Source of the DNA: Plantactinospora endophytica
GTDB taxonomy: Bacteria > Actinomycetota > Actinomycetes > Mycobacteriales > Micromonosporaceae
NCBI RefSeq assembly: GCF_016862915.1
Contig: NZ_BONW01000028.1
Coordinates: 372,001 to 436,000, forward strand
Direction: 5' to 3'
DNA: 64,000 nucleotides
Numbering within the stretch: the stretch's first letter is position 1; the number at the start of each line of letters is the position of its first letter. The position numbers and the translations under genes were made by a program. Under the pieces are notes generated by a model that saw nothing but the letters and a program-made list of their open reading frames with translations, did no database searches and was not told the origin of the DNA. This document shows, piece by piece, positions 1 to 8,786 of this stretch.

Positions 1-1095
1 GATCCTGCCGATCGGTGCGTCGGAGAAGAACGGATCGGTCCTACCGACGAGCTGCGGGTCGGTGTACACGGACGGGGTCGTGGGCAGGGACCCCTGGGAC
101 AGGAAGTGGGCGAGCTGCCCGGCCGGTGACTGCATCTCGGTGATGTAGGCCCACGCCGCCCTGGGGTTCTTCGCGCGCTTCGGGATGGCGAGATAGCTGC
201 CTCCCCAGTTGCCCGAGCCGCCGGGAATGGTGGCGATATCCCACTTGCCGGCGGTGCCGGGGGCGTTGGTACGGATCGAGTTGAGCATCCACGACGGCGC
301 GGACACCACCGCGAAGTCACCCTTGCTCATGCCTGCGGTCCACCCGGTCGAGAACGAACTCTGCTTGGCGGAGATGCCTGTCCCGAACACCTTCAGCGTC
401 AGGTCGAATGCCGCCTTGACCTGGGGGTTCCGGTCGTACGACAACTTGTGGTCCGCGTCGTGGTAGCGTTCCGTGCCCTGGTTGACCGCCTGGAAGAAGA
501 TGCTCGTCGGGGTGTTGTCCAGGAACGGCTTGCCGGTCGCCCGGACGTACTGCTTTCCGACCTCCGCGAACGCGTCCCAGGTCGGCCACAGCTTGGATAC
601 CTGGTCCCGGTCGGTGGGCAGCCCGGCTGCCTGGAACAGGTCTTTACGGTACGCGACCGCCATGCCGCCGACATCTGTCGGTATCCCTATCACTTTTCCG
701 TCTGCGGTCGTCGACTGCTTGAGTACCCAGTCGAGGTAGTCGCCTTTCATCTTGTCGGCGCCGAGCGTGGAAAGGTCCACGAAATTCTCCGGTGACCGCA
801 TGAATTTCGGCAGGTCGTCGCCCTGGATCAGCACCAGGTCGGGCACCTTGCCGCCGGCCAGTGCCGCAGTGAGCGCCTGGGCCGTCTCGGTCGTGCTGCC
901 GACCTCGGTGAGTTTGACGGGTACGTCCGGGTGCGCCTTCCGGTAGACCTCGACATCGGCCTTCTGGTTGATCCCGGTGAACGACCAGAACTCGAATCCG
1001 GACGATCCGGAGTCCCCGCCCGATCCGGCTGAGCAGGCGGATGCGAGGAGCATGGCCGTGGCGACGACGGCTGCGGTGTTGATGAGGCGCTTCAC
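1..1095 (-). CDS. ABC transporter extracellular solute-binding lipoprotein (3' end cut by window)
   Basis: Binding protein of a carbohydrate-type ABC importer (family 1 solute-binding fold), exported and lipid-anchored. The frame is open from 1095 to the window edge, about 365 codons, so the C-terminus is missing. I chose GTG at 1095 because GGAGGA (about 1100-1106) lies just upstream; the in-frame ATG at 1107 overlaps that site. The N-terminus has a signal peptide (Lys-Arg, hydrophobic stretch, LLASAC lipobox) and a Ser/Gly-rich linker. The mature part reads FEFWSFTGINQKADVEVY and KVPDLVLIQGDDLPKF, and later AVAYRKDLFQAAGLP, all typical of sugar-binding proteins. The permease genes expected downstream would lie outside the window. 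The ligand cannot be told. Confidence 0.88.
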   Translation of the reverse strand, partial: MKRLINTAAVVATAMLLASACSAGSGGDSGSSGFEFWSFTGINQKADVEVYRKAHPDVPVKLTEVGSTTETAQALTAALAGGKVPDLVLIQGDDLPKFMRSPENFVDLSTLGADKMKGDYLDWVLKQSTTADGKVIGIPTDVGGMAVAYRKDLFQAAGLPTDRDQVSKLWPTWDAFAEVGKQYVRATGKPFLDNTPTSIFFQAVNQGTERYHDADHKLSYDRNPQVKAAFDLTLKVFGTGISAKQSSFSTGWTAGMSKGDFAVVSAPSWMLNSIRTNAPGTAGKWDIATIPGGSGNWGGSYLAIPKRAKNPRAAWAYITEMQSPAGQLAHFLSQGSLPTTPSVYTDPQLVGRTDPFFSDAPIGRI

Positions 1096-1302
1096 GCGGT
1101 CCTCCATACGGTGTGCGGTCCGTCGCCCGGAAAAGGTCCGTCGGTGAGTCGACGTGAATCGGGCGACGGCGGCTACGGCAGGTGGCGGAGGCGGAAAGTT
1201 TGCCCCGCTGTGCCTCGGAGCGTGCCATGGCCCCGTCGGCATGGCGCGGCGGAAATGGAATCGGGATCTCGATCGACGTCGATGTCTTTCGTGTGACGTA
1301 TG

Positions 1303-1331
1303 AGATTAGCCATCACCCCACAGGTCGTCAA
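1303..1331 (-). promoter_or_regulatory. Near-consensus sigma-70 promoter for the solute-binding protein gene
   Basis: On the minus strand TTGACG (1331-1326) is followed by exactly 17 bases and TAATCT (1308-1303). That is an unusually good housekeeping-type -35/-10 pair for a high-GC genome. It points to the binding-protein gene and leaves a leader of about 200 bases, in which a repressor site could sit. Confidence 0.6.
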
Positions 1332-1659
1332 TGATCTGTCTTCGACGAGGTCGGGTTCGGGTTCGTGGACGGCCTGTTGGCGCCGTGATAACACTTTTTC
1401 GACAGGTCTTCTTTGCTGATCGGGCGAAAGGCTGCGGTGACGAGCGCGGAGGCGTGTCCCGCTGGCGGGCACTCCGGGACCACCCACCGGCGCTTCCGAC
1501 CCCGCCAAGGCCCGGCTCTCTGGTGTTGGTCGGCCCCGGTGCGCGGGCGCGGGTGCCGGAAGGTGTGGGCGAGGGCACAGTGGGGTGGCGACGAGTTCCC
1601 GGTGGTTCTGGGCTCTCAATCTGTGGTCGGGTCTGCGCGATTGGGTCAGGGAGTTGCCG

Positions 1660-2619
1660 ATGTCGGAAGTGGTGGCCGTACCGAACGGCGAGGACTTCGT
1701 GCGCCAGGCGGAGCCGCTACGGCGGGAACTGCTGGTGCACTGCTACCGGATGCTCGGTTCGATCGATGACGCCGAGGACGTGGTCCAGGAGACGTTCGTC
1801 CTGGGCTGGCGGGCGTACGGCAGGTTCGAGGGGCGCTCGTCGTTGCGGACCTGGCTGTACCAGATCGCGACCAACGCGTGCCTGCGGGCCCTGGAGCGAG
1901 GCGGTCGGCGCGCGCTGCCGTCCGGCCTGGGCGCGCCGAGTCGGGTGCCGCACCCGTTGGAGGTCGGCGGACCGGACGTGACCTGGCTTCAGCCGTTGCC
2001 CACCGACCCGGCCGACGTCGTGACGGCGCGGGAGCACGTCCGGCTGGCGTTCGTCGCGGCCTTGCAGCACCTGCCGGCACGCCAGCGCGCGGTGCTGCTC
2101 CTGCGCGACGTGCTGAGGCTGCGGGCGGCCGAGGTGGCCGCCATGCTCGGCACCAGTGTCGTGGCCGTGAACAGCGCGCTACGGCGCGCCCGGGCGCACC
2201 TCGAACAGGTCGGTCCCGACGCGGATGCTCTCTACGAGCCCGGCGATCCGGGGGTGCGGGCGCTGCTCGACCGGTACGTGACGGCGTTCCAGGACGCCAA
2301 CCTCGGTGCGCTGGAGCAGGTCCTGCGGGACGACGTCGCGCTGGAGATGCCGCCGTACGCGACGTGGTTCGTCGGCCGGGTGGCCGTGGTGGGCCTGCTT
2401 CGAGCCCGGGTCCTCGACCGGCCCGGCCGGGTGCGGCTGGTACCGACCATCGCGAACGGCCAGCCCGCCTTCGGCGCCTACCTGGCAGGCGATGACGACG
2501 GGTACCGCGCGCACGCGCTGCATGTCCTGGCCGTCACACCGACCGGGATCAGCAGCATCCATGTGTTCATGAGCCCACACCTGTTTCGCGCCTTCTCGCT
2601 GCCGCCGGTCCGACGGTAG
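1660..2619 (+). CDS. ECF-type sigma factor with SnoaL-like C-terminal domain (SigG/SigJ-like)
   Basis: RNA polymerase sigma factor of 319 aa. Region 2 is near residues 10-90 (HCYRMLGSIDDAEDVVQETF, then SLRTWLYQIATNACLRALE). Region 4 is near 125-185 (LPARQRAVLLLRDVLRL, SALRRARAHLE). The last ~120 residues form an NTF2/SnoaL-like domain (ALLDRYVTAFQDANLGALEQ), as in ECF groups that carry a C-terminal regulatory extension instead of an anti-sigma factor. ATG 1660 was chosen over the upstream in-frame ATG 1585 because AGGGAG (1648-1653) sits 6 bases before it and homology starts there. The WLQP linker between regions 2 and 4 resembles the SigG type. No anti-sigma gene is adjacent; the next gene is a small membrane protein, probably co-transcribed. 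Confidence 0.88.
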   Translation: MSEVVAVPNGEDFVRQAEPLRRELLVHCYRMLGSIDDAEDVVQETFVLGWRAYGRFEGRSSLRTWLYQIATNACLRALERGGRRALPSGLGAPSRVPHPLEVGGPDVTWLQPLPTDPADVVTAREHVRLAFVAALQHLPARQRAVLLLRDVLRLRAAEVAAMLGTSVVAVNSALRRARAHLEQVGPDADALYEPGDPGVRALLDRYVTAFQDANLGALEQVLRDDVALEMPPYATWFVGRVAVVGLLRARVLDRPGRVRLVPTIANGQPAFGAYLAGDDDGYRAHALHVLAVTPTGISSIHVFMSPHLFRAFSLPPVRR

Positions 2620-2696
2620 GCGCCGCGACGACTTTCGAAGCCCGCCCGTATCTCCATTTGTGATTGCTCGCTCCCGCAACCACATGGAGGAAGTGG

Positions 2697-3152
2697 ATGG
2701 ACACCCAACCGAGCCGCGCCGCGAACGTACCCGCGCTCACCGTCTTTCTGCGCGTCTACGGCGTGTTGACGCTGCTGATCTTCGCGCCGTTGTTCGTGGG
2801 GTTCGTCGTGCGGTCACCCCTGCTGGCCGAGAATGGCGGCGTGCTGAACTGGCTCATCTGGAACGATGTCACCGCCGGTCACGACCACGCACACGTGCCG
2901 CCGATGCTCTTCCTCATCTACGTCGTGTGGGGAGTGTTCCTGCTGCGGGCGGCCCGACGGCAGGCGGCGTACCTCTCGTTCTTCGACTTCACCATATGGG
3001 CCAACCTCGCGCACGGCGTGCTCATGGCCATCCAGGCTTTTGCGGACATCGACCGGTACTGGAGCAAGTTCCTCACCGACATCCCCTTCGTACTGATCTT
3101 GGCGCTCGGGATCTACCTGTGGCGGCCGGATCGACGCTCGGGAGCGCGGTGA
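2697..3152 (+). CDS. Small four-helix membrane protein, function unknown
   Basis: 151 aa with four predicted membrane segments, roughly residues 12-33, 62-79, 88-108 and 122-140. A His/Asp loop (AGHDHAHVPP) lies between helices 1 and 2. ATG 2697 is preceded by GGAGGAA (2686-2692), which decides against the upstream in-frame ATG at 2664. It follows the sigma factor by 77 bases in the same direction, so it may belong to that sigma factor's operon or regulon. I do not recognise the family. Confidence 0.75.
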   Translation: MDTQPSRAANVPALTVFLRVYGVLTLLIFAPLFVGFVVRSPLLAENGGVLNWLIWNDVTAGHDHAHVPPMLFLIYVVWGVFLLRAARRQAAYLSFFDFTIWANLAHGVLMAIQAFADIDRYWSKFLTDIPFVLILALGIYLWRPDRRSGAR

Positions 3153-3546
3153 CGCAACCTCTCGTCGGCGTGGCCGTGCGCCACCCGCCTGCGGGGGTCG
3201 TCGCGCTGGCGGTAGCTCGCGGACGACCTGGTGACACGCACGCTCCCCGGCAGCTCTGGTCGTATGACCAAGGCGCATCGGCCTCCAACCGGTTGCGGTG
3301 GCGCCCGGTCGAGCCGCTGTGCTGATGGCGAGCAACCCGGTGGGCGAACTCGATCGGTTTCATGACGTGTCGCTCGTCGATCGGTGCTCGGCGCCGCTCC
3401 GGATTCTTTGGCGCGGAACGAATCCGAAATAATTGTCTGTTACATCATCGGACATCAATAGCGGTTGATGGATGTGCCGGGAGCCGTCGGCTAACATGTG
3501 CCCGTGGTGGTCGCCTCCTCTTCCATTCCGGACGTGTGTCGTCGTC
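3153..3546. other. Gene-free stretch with an AT-richer patch before the LAL regulator
   Basis: No supported gene. Reading frames across it lack good starts and show no domain-like sequence. An AT-richer patch near 3405-3475 (AATAATTG, ATCAATAG) is the most likely promoter area for the regulator that starts at 3547, but no -35/-10 pair with good spacing was found. Confidence 0.4.
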
Positions 3547-6423
3547 ATGTTCCCAGTTGAGCTGCCCACCGTCTGGGCCGGCCGGGAGAAGGAACTGGCG
3601 GCACTGCACACGGCCGTCGAGGCCACCCGACAGGGCCGAGGATCGGTGCTCTGGGTGGAGGGCGAGGCCGGCATCGGCAAGTCCTCCCTGGTGGCCGCCG
3701 GGCTCACCAGCGGCGGGTTTCGGCCCCGCGAGCTGTTGTGGGGCACCGCGGACCAGTTGTCCCACCGCTTTCCGCTGCGGGTGATGCTGGACTGCCTCCA
3801 GGTGCGACCGCGCTCACCGGACCCCCGTCGGGCGCGGATCGCCGAGTTCCTCCAGGACCGCCGACCGGGGCTGTTCGCCGCGGACGACATCGAATCCGCC
3901 GCCACCGAGATGCTCGTGTCACTGGTCGACGAACTCTCCACCGACACGCCTACCGTGCTGGTTCTCGACGATCTGCAATGGGCGGACGAAGCGTCGTTGA
4001 TGCTGTGGCACCGGCTCGCCCTCGCCGCCGAGGAGCTTCCACTCCTGCTGGTCAGCGCGACCCGTCCGGTACCGGCCCGTCAGGACGTGCAGACGCTGCG
4101 GGCGGCGACGCTGCGCCGTGGCGGCACCCTGCTTCCGCTCGGTGCGCTCGATGCGGACGACGTCCGTACCCTGGTCACCGGAATGCTCGGGGTGCCGCCG
4201 GGGCCCGCGCTCAACCGCCTGCTCGGGCGGGCCATGGGCAACCCGCTGTACCTGCGTGAACTGCTCGACGCCCTGGCCCGGGAGCAGACGGCCGGCACCG
4301 CGCTGGCCGAGGGCGAAATCTCCGACGACGCGTTCGAGCGGGTCCCGGCCTCGTTCACGGCCGCGCTGAGCGACCGGCTCAGCGTGGTCTCGGTGGCGAC
4401 CGCCCAGATGCTGCGCACCGCTTCGCTGCTCGGCGGCGAGTTCGCGGTCACCGACCTCGCCGCGCTGCTGCGTCGCACGGCCTCCGACCTGGCCGAGGGC
4501 TTGCAGGACGCGGTCGCGGCCGGCATCGTCGTCGGAGTCGGCGACCATCTCGCCTTCCGGCACCCGTTGATCCGGCAGGCCCTCTACGACAGCGTGCCGG
4601 CCGCGCTGCGGGCGGCGCTGCACTGCGAGGCGGCGAAGGCGCTGGTGTCCGCCGGTGCCGAGCCGCTGCGGGTGGCCCAGCAACTGCTGGCGGCCGGCCG
4701 CCCGGGTGACGAGTGGACCCGTACCTGGGTGGTCGAGGCGGCACCGGCACTCGCCGCCCGGGCCCCGGACATCGCGACGGAACTCCTGCAACGGGAACTG
4801 GAGGCGAGCCAACTCGACCGGACCGACCGGGCCGCCCTGACCGTCGAACTCGCCCGGGTACTGCTCGGTGTCGGACGCCATCCGGAGGCCGCCGACCGGG
4901 CCAGGCAGGCGCTCGCCGTGGCGACCCGGCCCGAGCACCGGGTCGAGATGTCCTCGATACTGGCCCGCACACTGTTCCACCAGGGCCGCAACGAGGAGGC
5001 CGTGGACGTCGTCCGAAGCGCGCTCGGGCGCCCGGACGTACCGGCGGTGTGGCGGGCCCGCCTGTTGGCCTCGCTTTCGATGTTCGAGCGGGCCAGCACC
5101 GGCGACCTGGACACCGCCGACGGCACCGCGCGTCAGGCGCTGCGGGTGGGAGAGGACGCCGGGGACGCCTTCGCCACCGCGTACGCGTTGACCGACCTGT
5201 GGCTGACGCACTCGATCCGGCGGGACCACGACGCCGCTCTCGGCTACGTCGACCGGGCGCTGATGGTGTTGGGCGACGCACCGGAACACACCGACCTGCG
5301 GACCTTCGCCTTCGACGGCCGGATCTTCAGCCTGCAGAATCTCGATCGGTGGCCGGAGGCGGAGGCGACCCTGCGTCGGGCCCGCGACCTCGGTCAGCAG
5401 GCTGCCGGATCCGGCCAGGGCGTCTCGGCGCTCACCGCCGCCGTGTTGCTGTACTGGCTGGGTCGGTGGGACGACGCCCTGGCCGAACTCGACACCGTCG
5501 ACCGCGACACCACGGGTATCACGTACTCCGGGCTCCGCGAGCGGGGACCGGCGTTGCTCTGGCACGGCGTCGCCGCGTTCATCGCCGGACACCGGGGTGA
5601 GAACGGCGCCGCTGCCGAACACCTCCGGGCGGGTCTCGCGCTTCCCGTCCGGACCGTCGCCGACCGGGAGAACCGCGACTTCCTGCTCGCCGCCCGCGCG
5701 CTCGCGGCCGAGCAGGAGGGGGAGCCCGCACGGGCGCTGTCGCTGCTGTCGGCGCTGCTGGAGCGCGCACCCGGCGAGATGACCCTGCTCCACCAGTGGA
5801 TGCCCGAGCTGGTGCGACTCGCGGTGACGGTGGACGACCGGTCGGCGGCGCGGGCGGCGTTGCAGGCATGCCAGGCGGAGGCTGCGGCGGAGTCCCGGCC
5901 GGGTCGGGCCGCCGCAGCGCTGCGCCGGTGTCGGGGCCTGCTCGACGAGGATCCGGAACCGCTGCGCGAGGCGGTCGCGTACTACCGGTCGGTCGGTTCA
6001 CCAGTGGAGTTGACCGGGACGCTGGAGGACCTGGCCACCGTGCTCGCCGGAGGCGGCCAGCAGGCCGAGGCGAGGACGCTGCTGGGCGAGGCGGTCGATC
6101 GGTACGACGCCCTCGGTGCGCTCTGGGACATCCGTCGGGCCGAGGGACGGCTCCGGCGCGTCGGCGTCCGTCGGGGTGTCCGTGGCCGACGGCCGGCGCG
6201 TGCGCAGATCGGCTGGGAGGCGCTCACCCCGACCGAGACCCGGGTGGCCGCCCTGGTCGCCGAAGGACGGTCCACACCGGACATCGCCCGGGAGATGTAC
6301 CTCTCCCGGCGCACCGTACAGACCCACATCTCGCACGTCCTGGGCAAGCTCGGCGTACGGAGCCGGGTGGAGATCGCCCGTGAGGCGTTACGCCGGGAGA
6401 CCGTCGCCGACGCGGGAGCCTGA
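3547..6423 (+). CDS. LAL-type LuxR transcriptional regulator (ATPase + TPR-like + HTH)
   Basis: 958 aa. A Walker A motif (GEAGIGKSS, residues 39-47) and Walker B (VLVLDDLQWADE, about residue 138) define an N-terminal AAA/STAND-type ATPase. A long Ala/Leu/Arg-rich helical TPR-like middle follows, and a LuxR helix-turn-helix lies at the C-terminus (LTPTETRVAALVAEGRS, YLSRRTVQTHISHVLGKLGV). This is the LAL/MalT-like architecture, usually pathway-specific activators. The start is uncertain: no clear ribosome site is visible and the frame is open to 3472. I chose ATG 3547 because family homology (WAGREKEL) begins a few residues later. It lies next to a SARP-like gene and the eCIS operon and is a plausible activator of it, which is inference. 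Confidence 0.88.
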   Translation: MFPVELPTVWAGREKELAALHTAVEATRQGRGSVLWVEGEAGIGKSSLVAAGLTSGGFRPRELLWGTADQLSHRFPLRVMLDCLQVRPRSPDPRRARIAEFLQDRRPGLFAADDIESAATEMLVSLVDELSTDTPTVLVLDDLQWADEASLMLWHRLALAAEELPLLLVSATRPVPARQDVQTLRAATLRRGGTLLPLGALDADDVRTLVTGMLGVPPGPALNRLLGRAMGNPLYLRELLDALAREQTAGTALAEGEISDDAFERVPASFTAALSDRLSVVSVATAQMLRTASLLGGEFAVTDLAALLRRTASDLAEGLQDAVAAGIVVGVGDHLAFRHPLIRQALYDSVPAALRAALHCEAAKALVSAGAEPLRVAQQLLAAGRPGDEWTRTWVVEAAPALAARAPDIATELLQRELEASQLDRTDRAALTVELARVLLGVGRHPEAADRARQALAVATRPEHRVEMSSILARTLFHQGRNEEAVDVVRSALGRPDVPAVWRARLLASLSMFERASTGDLDTADGTARQALRVGEDAGDAFATAYALTDLWLTHSIRRDHDAALGYVDRALMVLGDAPEHTDLRTFAFDGRIFSLQNLDRWPEAEATLRRARDLGQQAAGSGQGVSALTAAVLLYWLGRWDDALAELDTVDRDTTGITYSGLRERGPALLWHGVAAFIAGHRGENGAAAEHLRAGLALPVRTVADRENRDFLLAARALAAEQEGEPARALSLLSALLERAPGEMTLLHQWMPELVRLAVTVDDRSAARAALQACQAEAAAESRPGRAAAALRRCRGLLDEDPEPLREAVAYYRSVGSPVELTGTLEDLATVLAGGGQQAEARTLLGEAVDRYDALGALWDIRRAEGRLRRVGVRRGVRGRRPARAQIGWEALTPTETRVAALVAEGRSTPDIAREMYLSRRTVQTHISHVLGKLGVRSRVEIAREALRRETVADAGA

Positions 6424-6440
6424 CGCCGGACACCATCGGC

Positions 6441-6472
6441 CCGGCGGGAGCCACGGCGCACGGCTCCGCCGG
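6441..6472 (+). terminator. Hairpin terminator after the LAL regulator
   Basis: CCGGCGGGAGCC (6441-6452) pairs with GGCTCCGCCGG (6462-6472), with one bulged G and a 9-base loop, 17 bases after the stop codon. There is no U-tract, as is common in actinobacteria. Confidence 0.55.
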
Positions 6473-6707
6473 GGACATCCGTCATCTGACGTGGAGTTGG
6501 TGGCGCTGGACCGGCGGTCCGACCGATGTCCTCGGGCTCGGGCACACGTGCCGGCACGTCCGTCGGTCAGGTTGCCGACACGGGCCCGCGACCGGCCCGA
6601 GGCAGCCGCTCGATGCCGTCAGACGCGCCGCCGGTCACCGTCAACGACAGCGGGACGTGACGGGCAGCGGTCGGGGTCGGTGGTTCCCGCTGTCGCCGGC
6701 GCCGGAC

Positions 6708-6742
6708 CGGTCCACGTCGACCAACCCGGATCGGTCCACGTC
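6708..6742 (+). promoter_or_regulatory. Direct repeat CGGTCCACGTC x2 upstream of the BTAD regulator
   Basis: The 11-base word CGGTCCACGTC occurs at 6708-6718 and 6732-6742, a 24-base period, about 85-120 bases before the start at 6827. Paired direct repeats on one helix face are typical operators of SARP-like or other dimeric activators. No binding protein is proven. Confidence 0.4.
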
Positions 6743-6826
6743 AACTTACCGATGTCCGCAAGGGCCCGCTGAGCCAGGCTGTGTCTACGCGAGAGCGACC
6801 GACGCCAGGACGGAGGAGTTCCGAAC

Positions 6827-7645
6827 ATGGGATTTTCGAGTCACCAGAAGATCCGGAGCCGGGCGGCCGAGCAGCCGGGGCCGGAGGTCGGGCCGCTGTC
6901 CGCGTACGCCGGTCCGGCGCTCGTGGTGCGCTGCCTCGGCGGGTTCCAGTTGACGATCCCCGGACGGCAGTTGGACTGGACCACGGTACGGCCCAGGGTC
7001 CGGGCCTTGCTGCGCTTCCTGGCCGCCCACGGGGGCAGGCCGGTGCACCGCGAGATCATCCTGGCGGCGCTCTGGCCGGAACTACCGATCGGGTCCGGCA
7101 TTCGTAATCTGCACGTCGGCATCTCCACACTTCGGGCGTTCCTCGAACCCGGCGTGCGGCGCGGTGAGTCCACGCTCGTACGGCGGGACGGCGAGTCCTA
7201 CCGGCTGGCGTTGCCGCGCGCCGCGCTCTGCGACGTGCGTTCGTTCGAGGAGGCGGTCGCGGCCTGGCGCCGGACCGTCGGTACGGGGCAGCGGTCCGTC
7301 GAGGCGGCTGCCCTGCGGGAGGCCCTCGCCCAGTACGCGGGCGACCTGCTGCCGGAGGACGGGCCGGCCGAGTGGGTGGTGGCCGAACGCGACCGCTACC
7401 GCACGTTGGCGGCCGAGTCGGCGGCGACGCTCGCCACGCTCGAACTGGAGGCGGGGCACCTCGCCGCAGCGGTCGCGGCGGCGCGGCGCGGGCTGGAGAT
7501 CGACGGCTTCCGCGACGACGCCTGGCGGGTACTGGCCGAGGCGCATCAGCGTTCCGGTGATGCGGCGGCGGCCGCGCGGACCCGCAGCGCGTACGGCCGG
7601 GTGTTGCGGACGCTCGGGGTGTCCGGACCGGCCTGGGCCGCGTGA
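6827..7645 (+). CDS. BTAD/SARP-like transcriptional regulator
   Basis: 272 aa. Residues ~28-125 look like a winged-helix output domain (LVVRCLGGFQLTIPGRQLDW, GGRPVHREIILAALWPE). Residues ~135-272 form a bacterial transcriptional activator (BTAD) helical domain (LREALAQYAGDLLPEDGPAEWV; GDAAAAARTRSAYGRVL). GGAGGAG at 6812-6818 gives an ideal spacing to ATG 6827. No ATPase domain follows, so it is a small SARP-type protein. It ends 16 bases from the convergent eCIS anchor gene, so it is probably the local regulator, though the target is not shown. Confidence 0.82.
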   Translation: MGFSSHQKIRSRAAEQPGPEVGPLSAYAGPALVVRCLGGFQLTIPGRQLDWTTVRPRVRALLRFLAAHGGRPVHREIILAALWPELPIGSGIRNLHVGISTLRAFLEPGVRRGESTLVRRDGESYRLALPRAALCDVRSFEEAVAAWRRTVGTGQRSVEAAALREALAQYAGDLLPEDGPAEWVVAERDRYRTLAAESAATLATLELEAGHLAAAVAAARRGLEIDGFRDDAWRVLAEAHQRSGDAAAAARTRSAYGRVLRTLGVSGPAWAA

Positions 7646-7661
7646 GACCGGTCCAGCGTCG

Positions 7662-8786
7662 TCAGGAGGGACGGCGGAAGATCTCCACCTCGGCGATCGC
7701 GGTACGGCGGTCGGCGGCGCCACCGTAGCTCTGCCGGACGGTCAACCGGATCCGCAGCACGTCGGGGAAGACCCGGCGGAAGGTCTGCGGACCGGCCTGG
7801 TCGGCAAGTCGCAACGTGCTGCTTTCCGAGCCGCCCTGACCGGTCCAGACGGTCAGTTCCAGTTCCGCCGGGCGGGCCTGTCGCAGGAACACGTCACGCT
7901 GGGCCGACACACCGGGATGGACGATCAGGTCGAGCAGCCGGAACGGCGTGCCGAAGGTCAGTTCCACGTACTCGCCGCGCCCCGCGCCGTTTTCCGCCGG
8001 TGCCCAGTAACTGTTGCTGAGTCCGTCCACGACCAACCCTGCGGAGTGGTTCCGTGCCTGGCTCGACGCGCGTACCGACACCGGACTCACCGGCTCCGGA
8101 TCGGCGAGCCGGTCACGTACGGCGTCGTCGGCCCGGGCGCCGAGCCGGACCACGCCGTAGCCGAGGCCGGCGAGCAGGGCGACGACGAGCAGCAGGATGC
8201 CGATCCGGTGGACCAGACCCCAGCCGCCCGAGCGGGGCCGGACCAGCCACCGTGCCCCACGGACCAGGGCCCGGCAGAGTCGACGCCACCAGGAGACCGG
8301 GGCCGCCGGTCCGGGCCGGACTGTGCCGAGGGCCGCGCCGCACCGTCGGCAGAACCTCCGGTCCCGTGGGTTGCCGGTCGCGCAGGCCGGGCAGACGACG
8401 TCGCCGGAACCCTCGTCCGGAGCCGGCGGACGTTGCCGTACGACGGGTCGGCGGACCTGCGGTCGAGCGGGCTGGACAGCCTCCACGGCCGCCCCCGCGA
8501 CACCGTCCGCCGCTGTTCCGCCCTCTGCCGCTGTTCCGCCCTCTGCCGCAGATCCGGCCTCCGCCGCAGTCCCGGCCTCCGCCGCAGTCCTGACCTCCGG
8601 CGCGGTTCCGACCTCCGGCGCGGGCGGAGGCACCGTCGTGGCCGAGGGCCGGACGGCAGGGGTCGGAGTCGACGGCCGGACCGGAGGCGGCGCATCCTCG
8701 GCCTGCTCCCACTCCAGGAAGGATCCGCAGACCGCGCAGAAGGCGCCACCGGGTTCGGCCGGCGCGCACCGCTCACACCGCTCCAT
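7662..8786 (-). CDS. eCIS-associated zinc-ribbon membrane protein with discoidin/NADase-type glycan-binding-like domain
   Basis: 374 aa, last gene of the eCIS structural operon. Two zinc-ribbon-like Cys sets (C4/C7/C17/C20 and C132/C135/C146/C149) flank a Pro/Ala/Glu-rich spacer with pentapeptide-like repeats (TAAEG). One membrane helix is at about 195-213. The external ~145 residues form a beta-rich carbohydrate-binding-like domain (VDGLSNSYWAPAE, EYVELTFGTPFRLLDLIVHPG). The layout resembles the CIS membrane-linker proteins described in Streptomyces (CisA), which tether cytoplasmic particles to the membrane; the equivalence is inferred from layout. ATG 8786 has GGGAG upstream and overlaps the preceding gene by 14 bases. 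Confidence 0.75.
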   Translation of the reverse strand: MERCERCAPAEPGGAFCAVCGSFLEWEQAEDAPPPVRPSTPTPAVRPSATTVPPPAPEVGTAPEVRTAAEAGTAAEAGSAAEGGTAAEGGTAADGVAGAAVEAVQPARPQVRRPVVRQRPPAPDEGSGDVVCPACATGNPRDRRFCRRCGAALGTVRPGPAAPVSWWRRLCRALVRGARWLVRPRSGGWGLVHRIGILLLVVALLAGLGYGVVRLGARADDAVRDRLADPEPVSPVSVRASSQARNHSAGLVVDGLSNSYWAPAENGAGRGEYVELTFGTPFRLLDLIVHPGVSAQRDVFLRQARPAELELTVWTGQGGSESSTLRLADQAGPQTFRRVFPDVLRIRLTVRQSYGGAADRRTAIAEVEIFRRPS

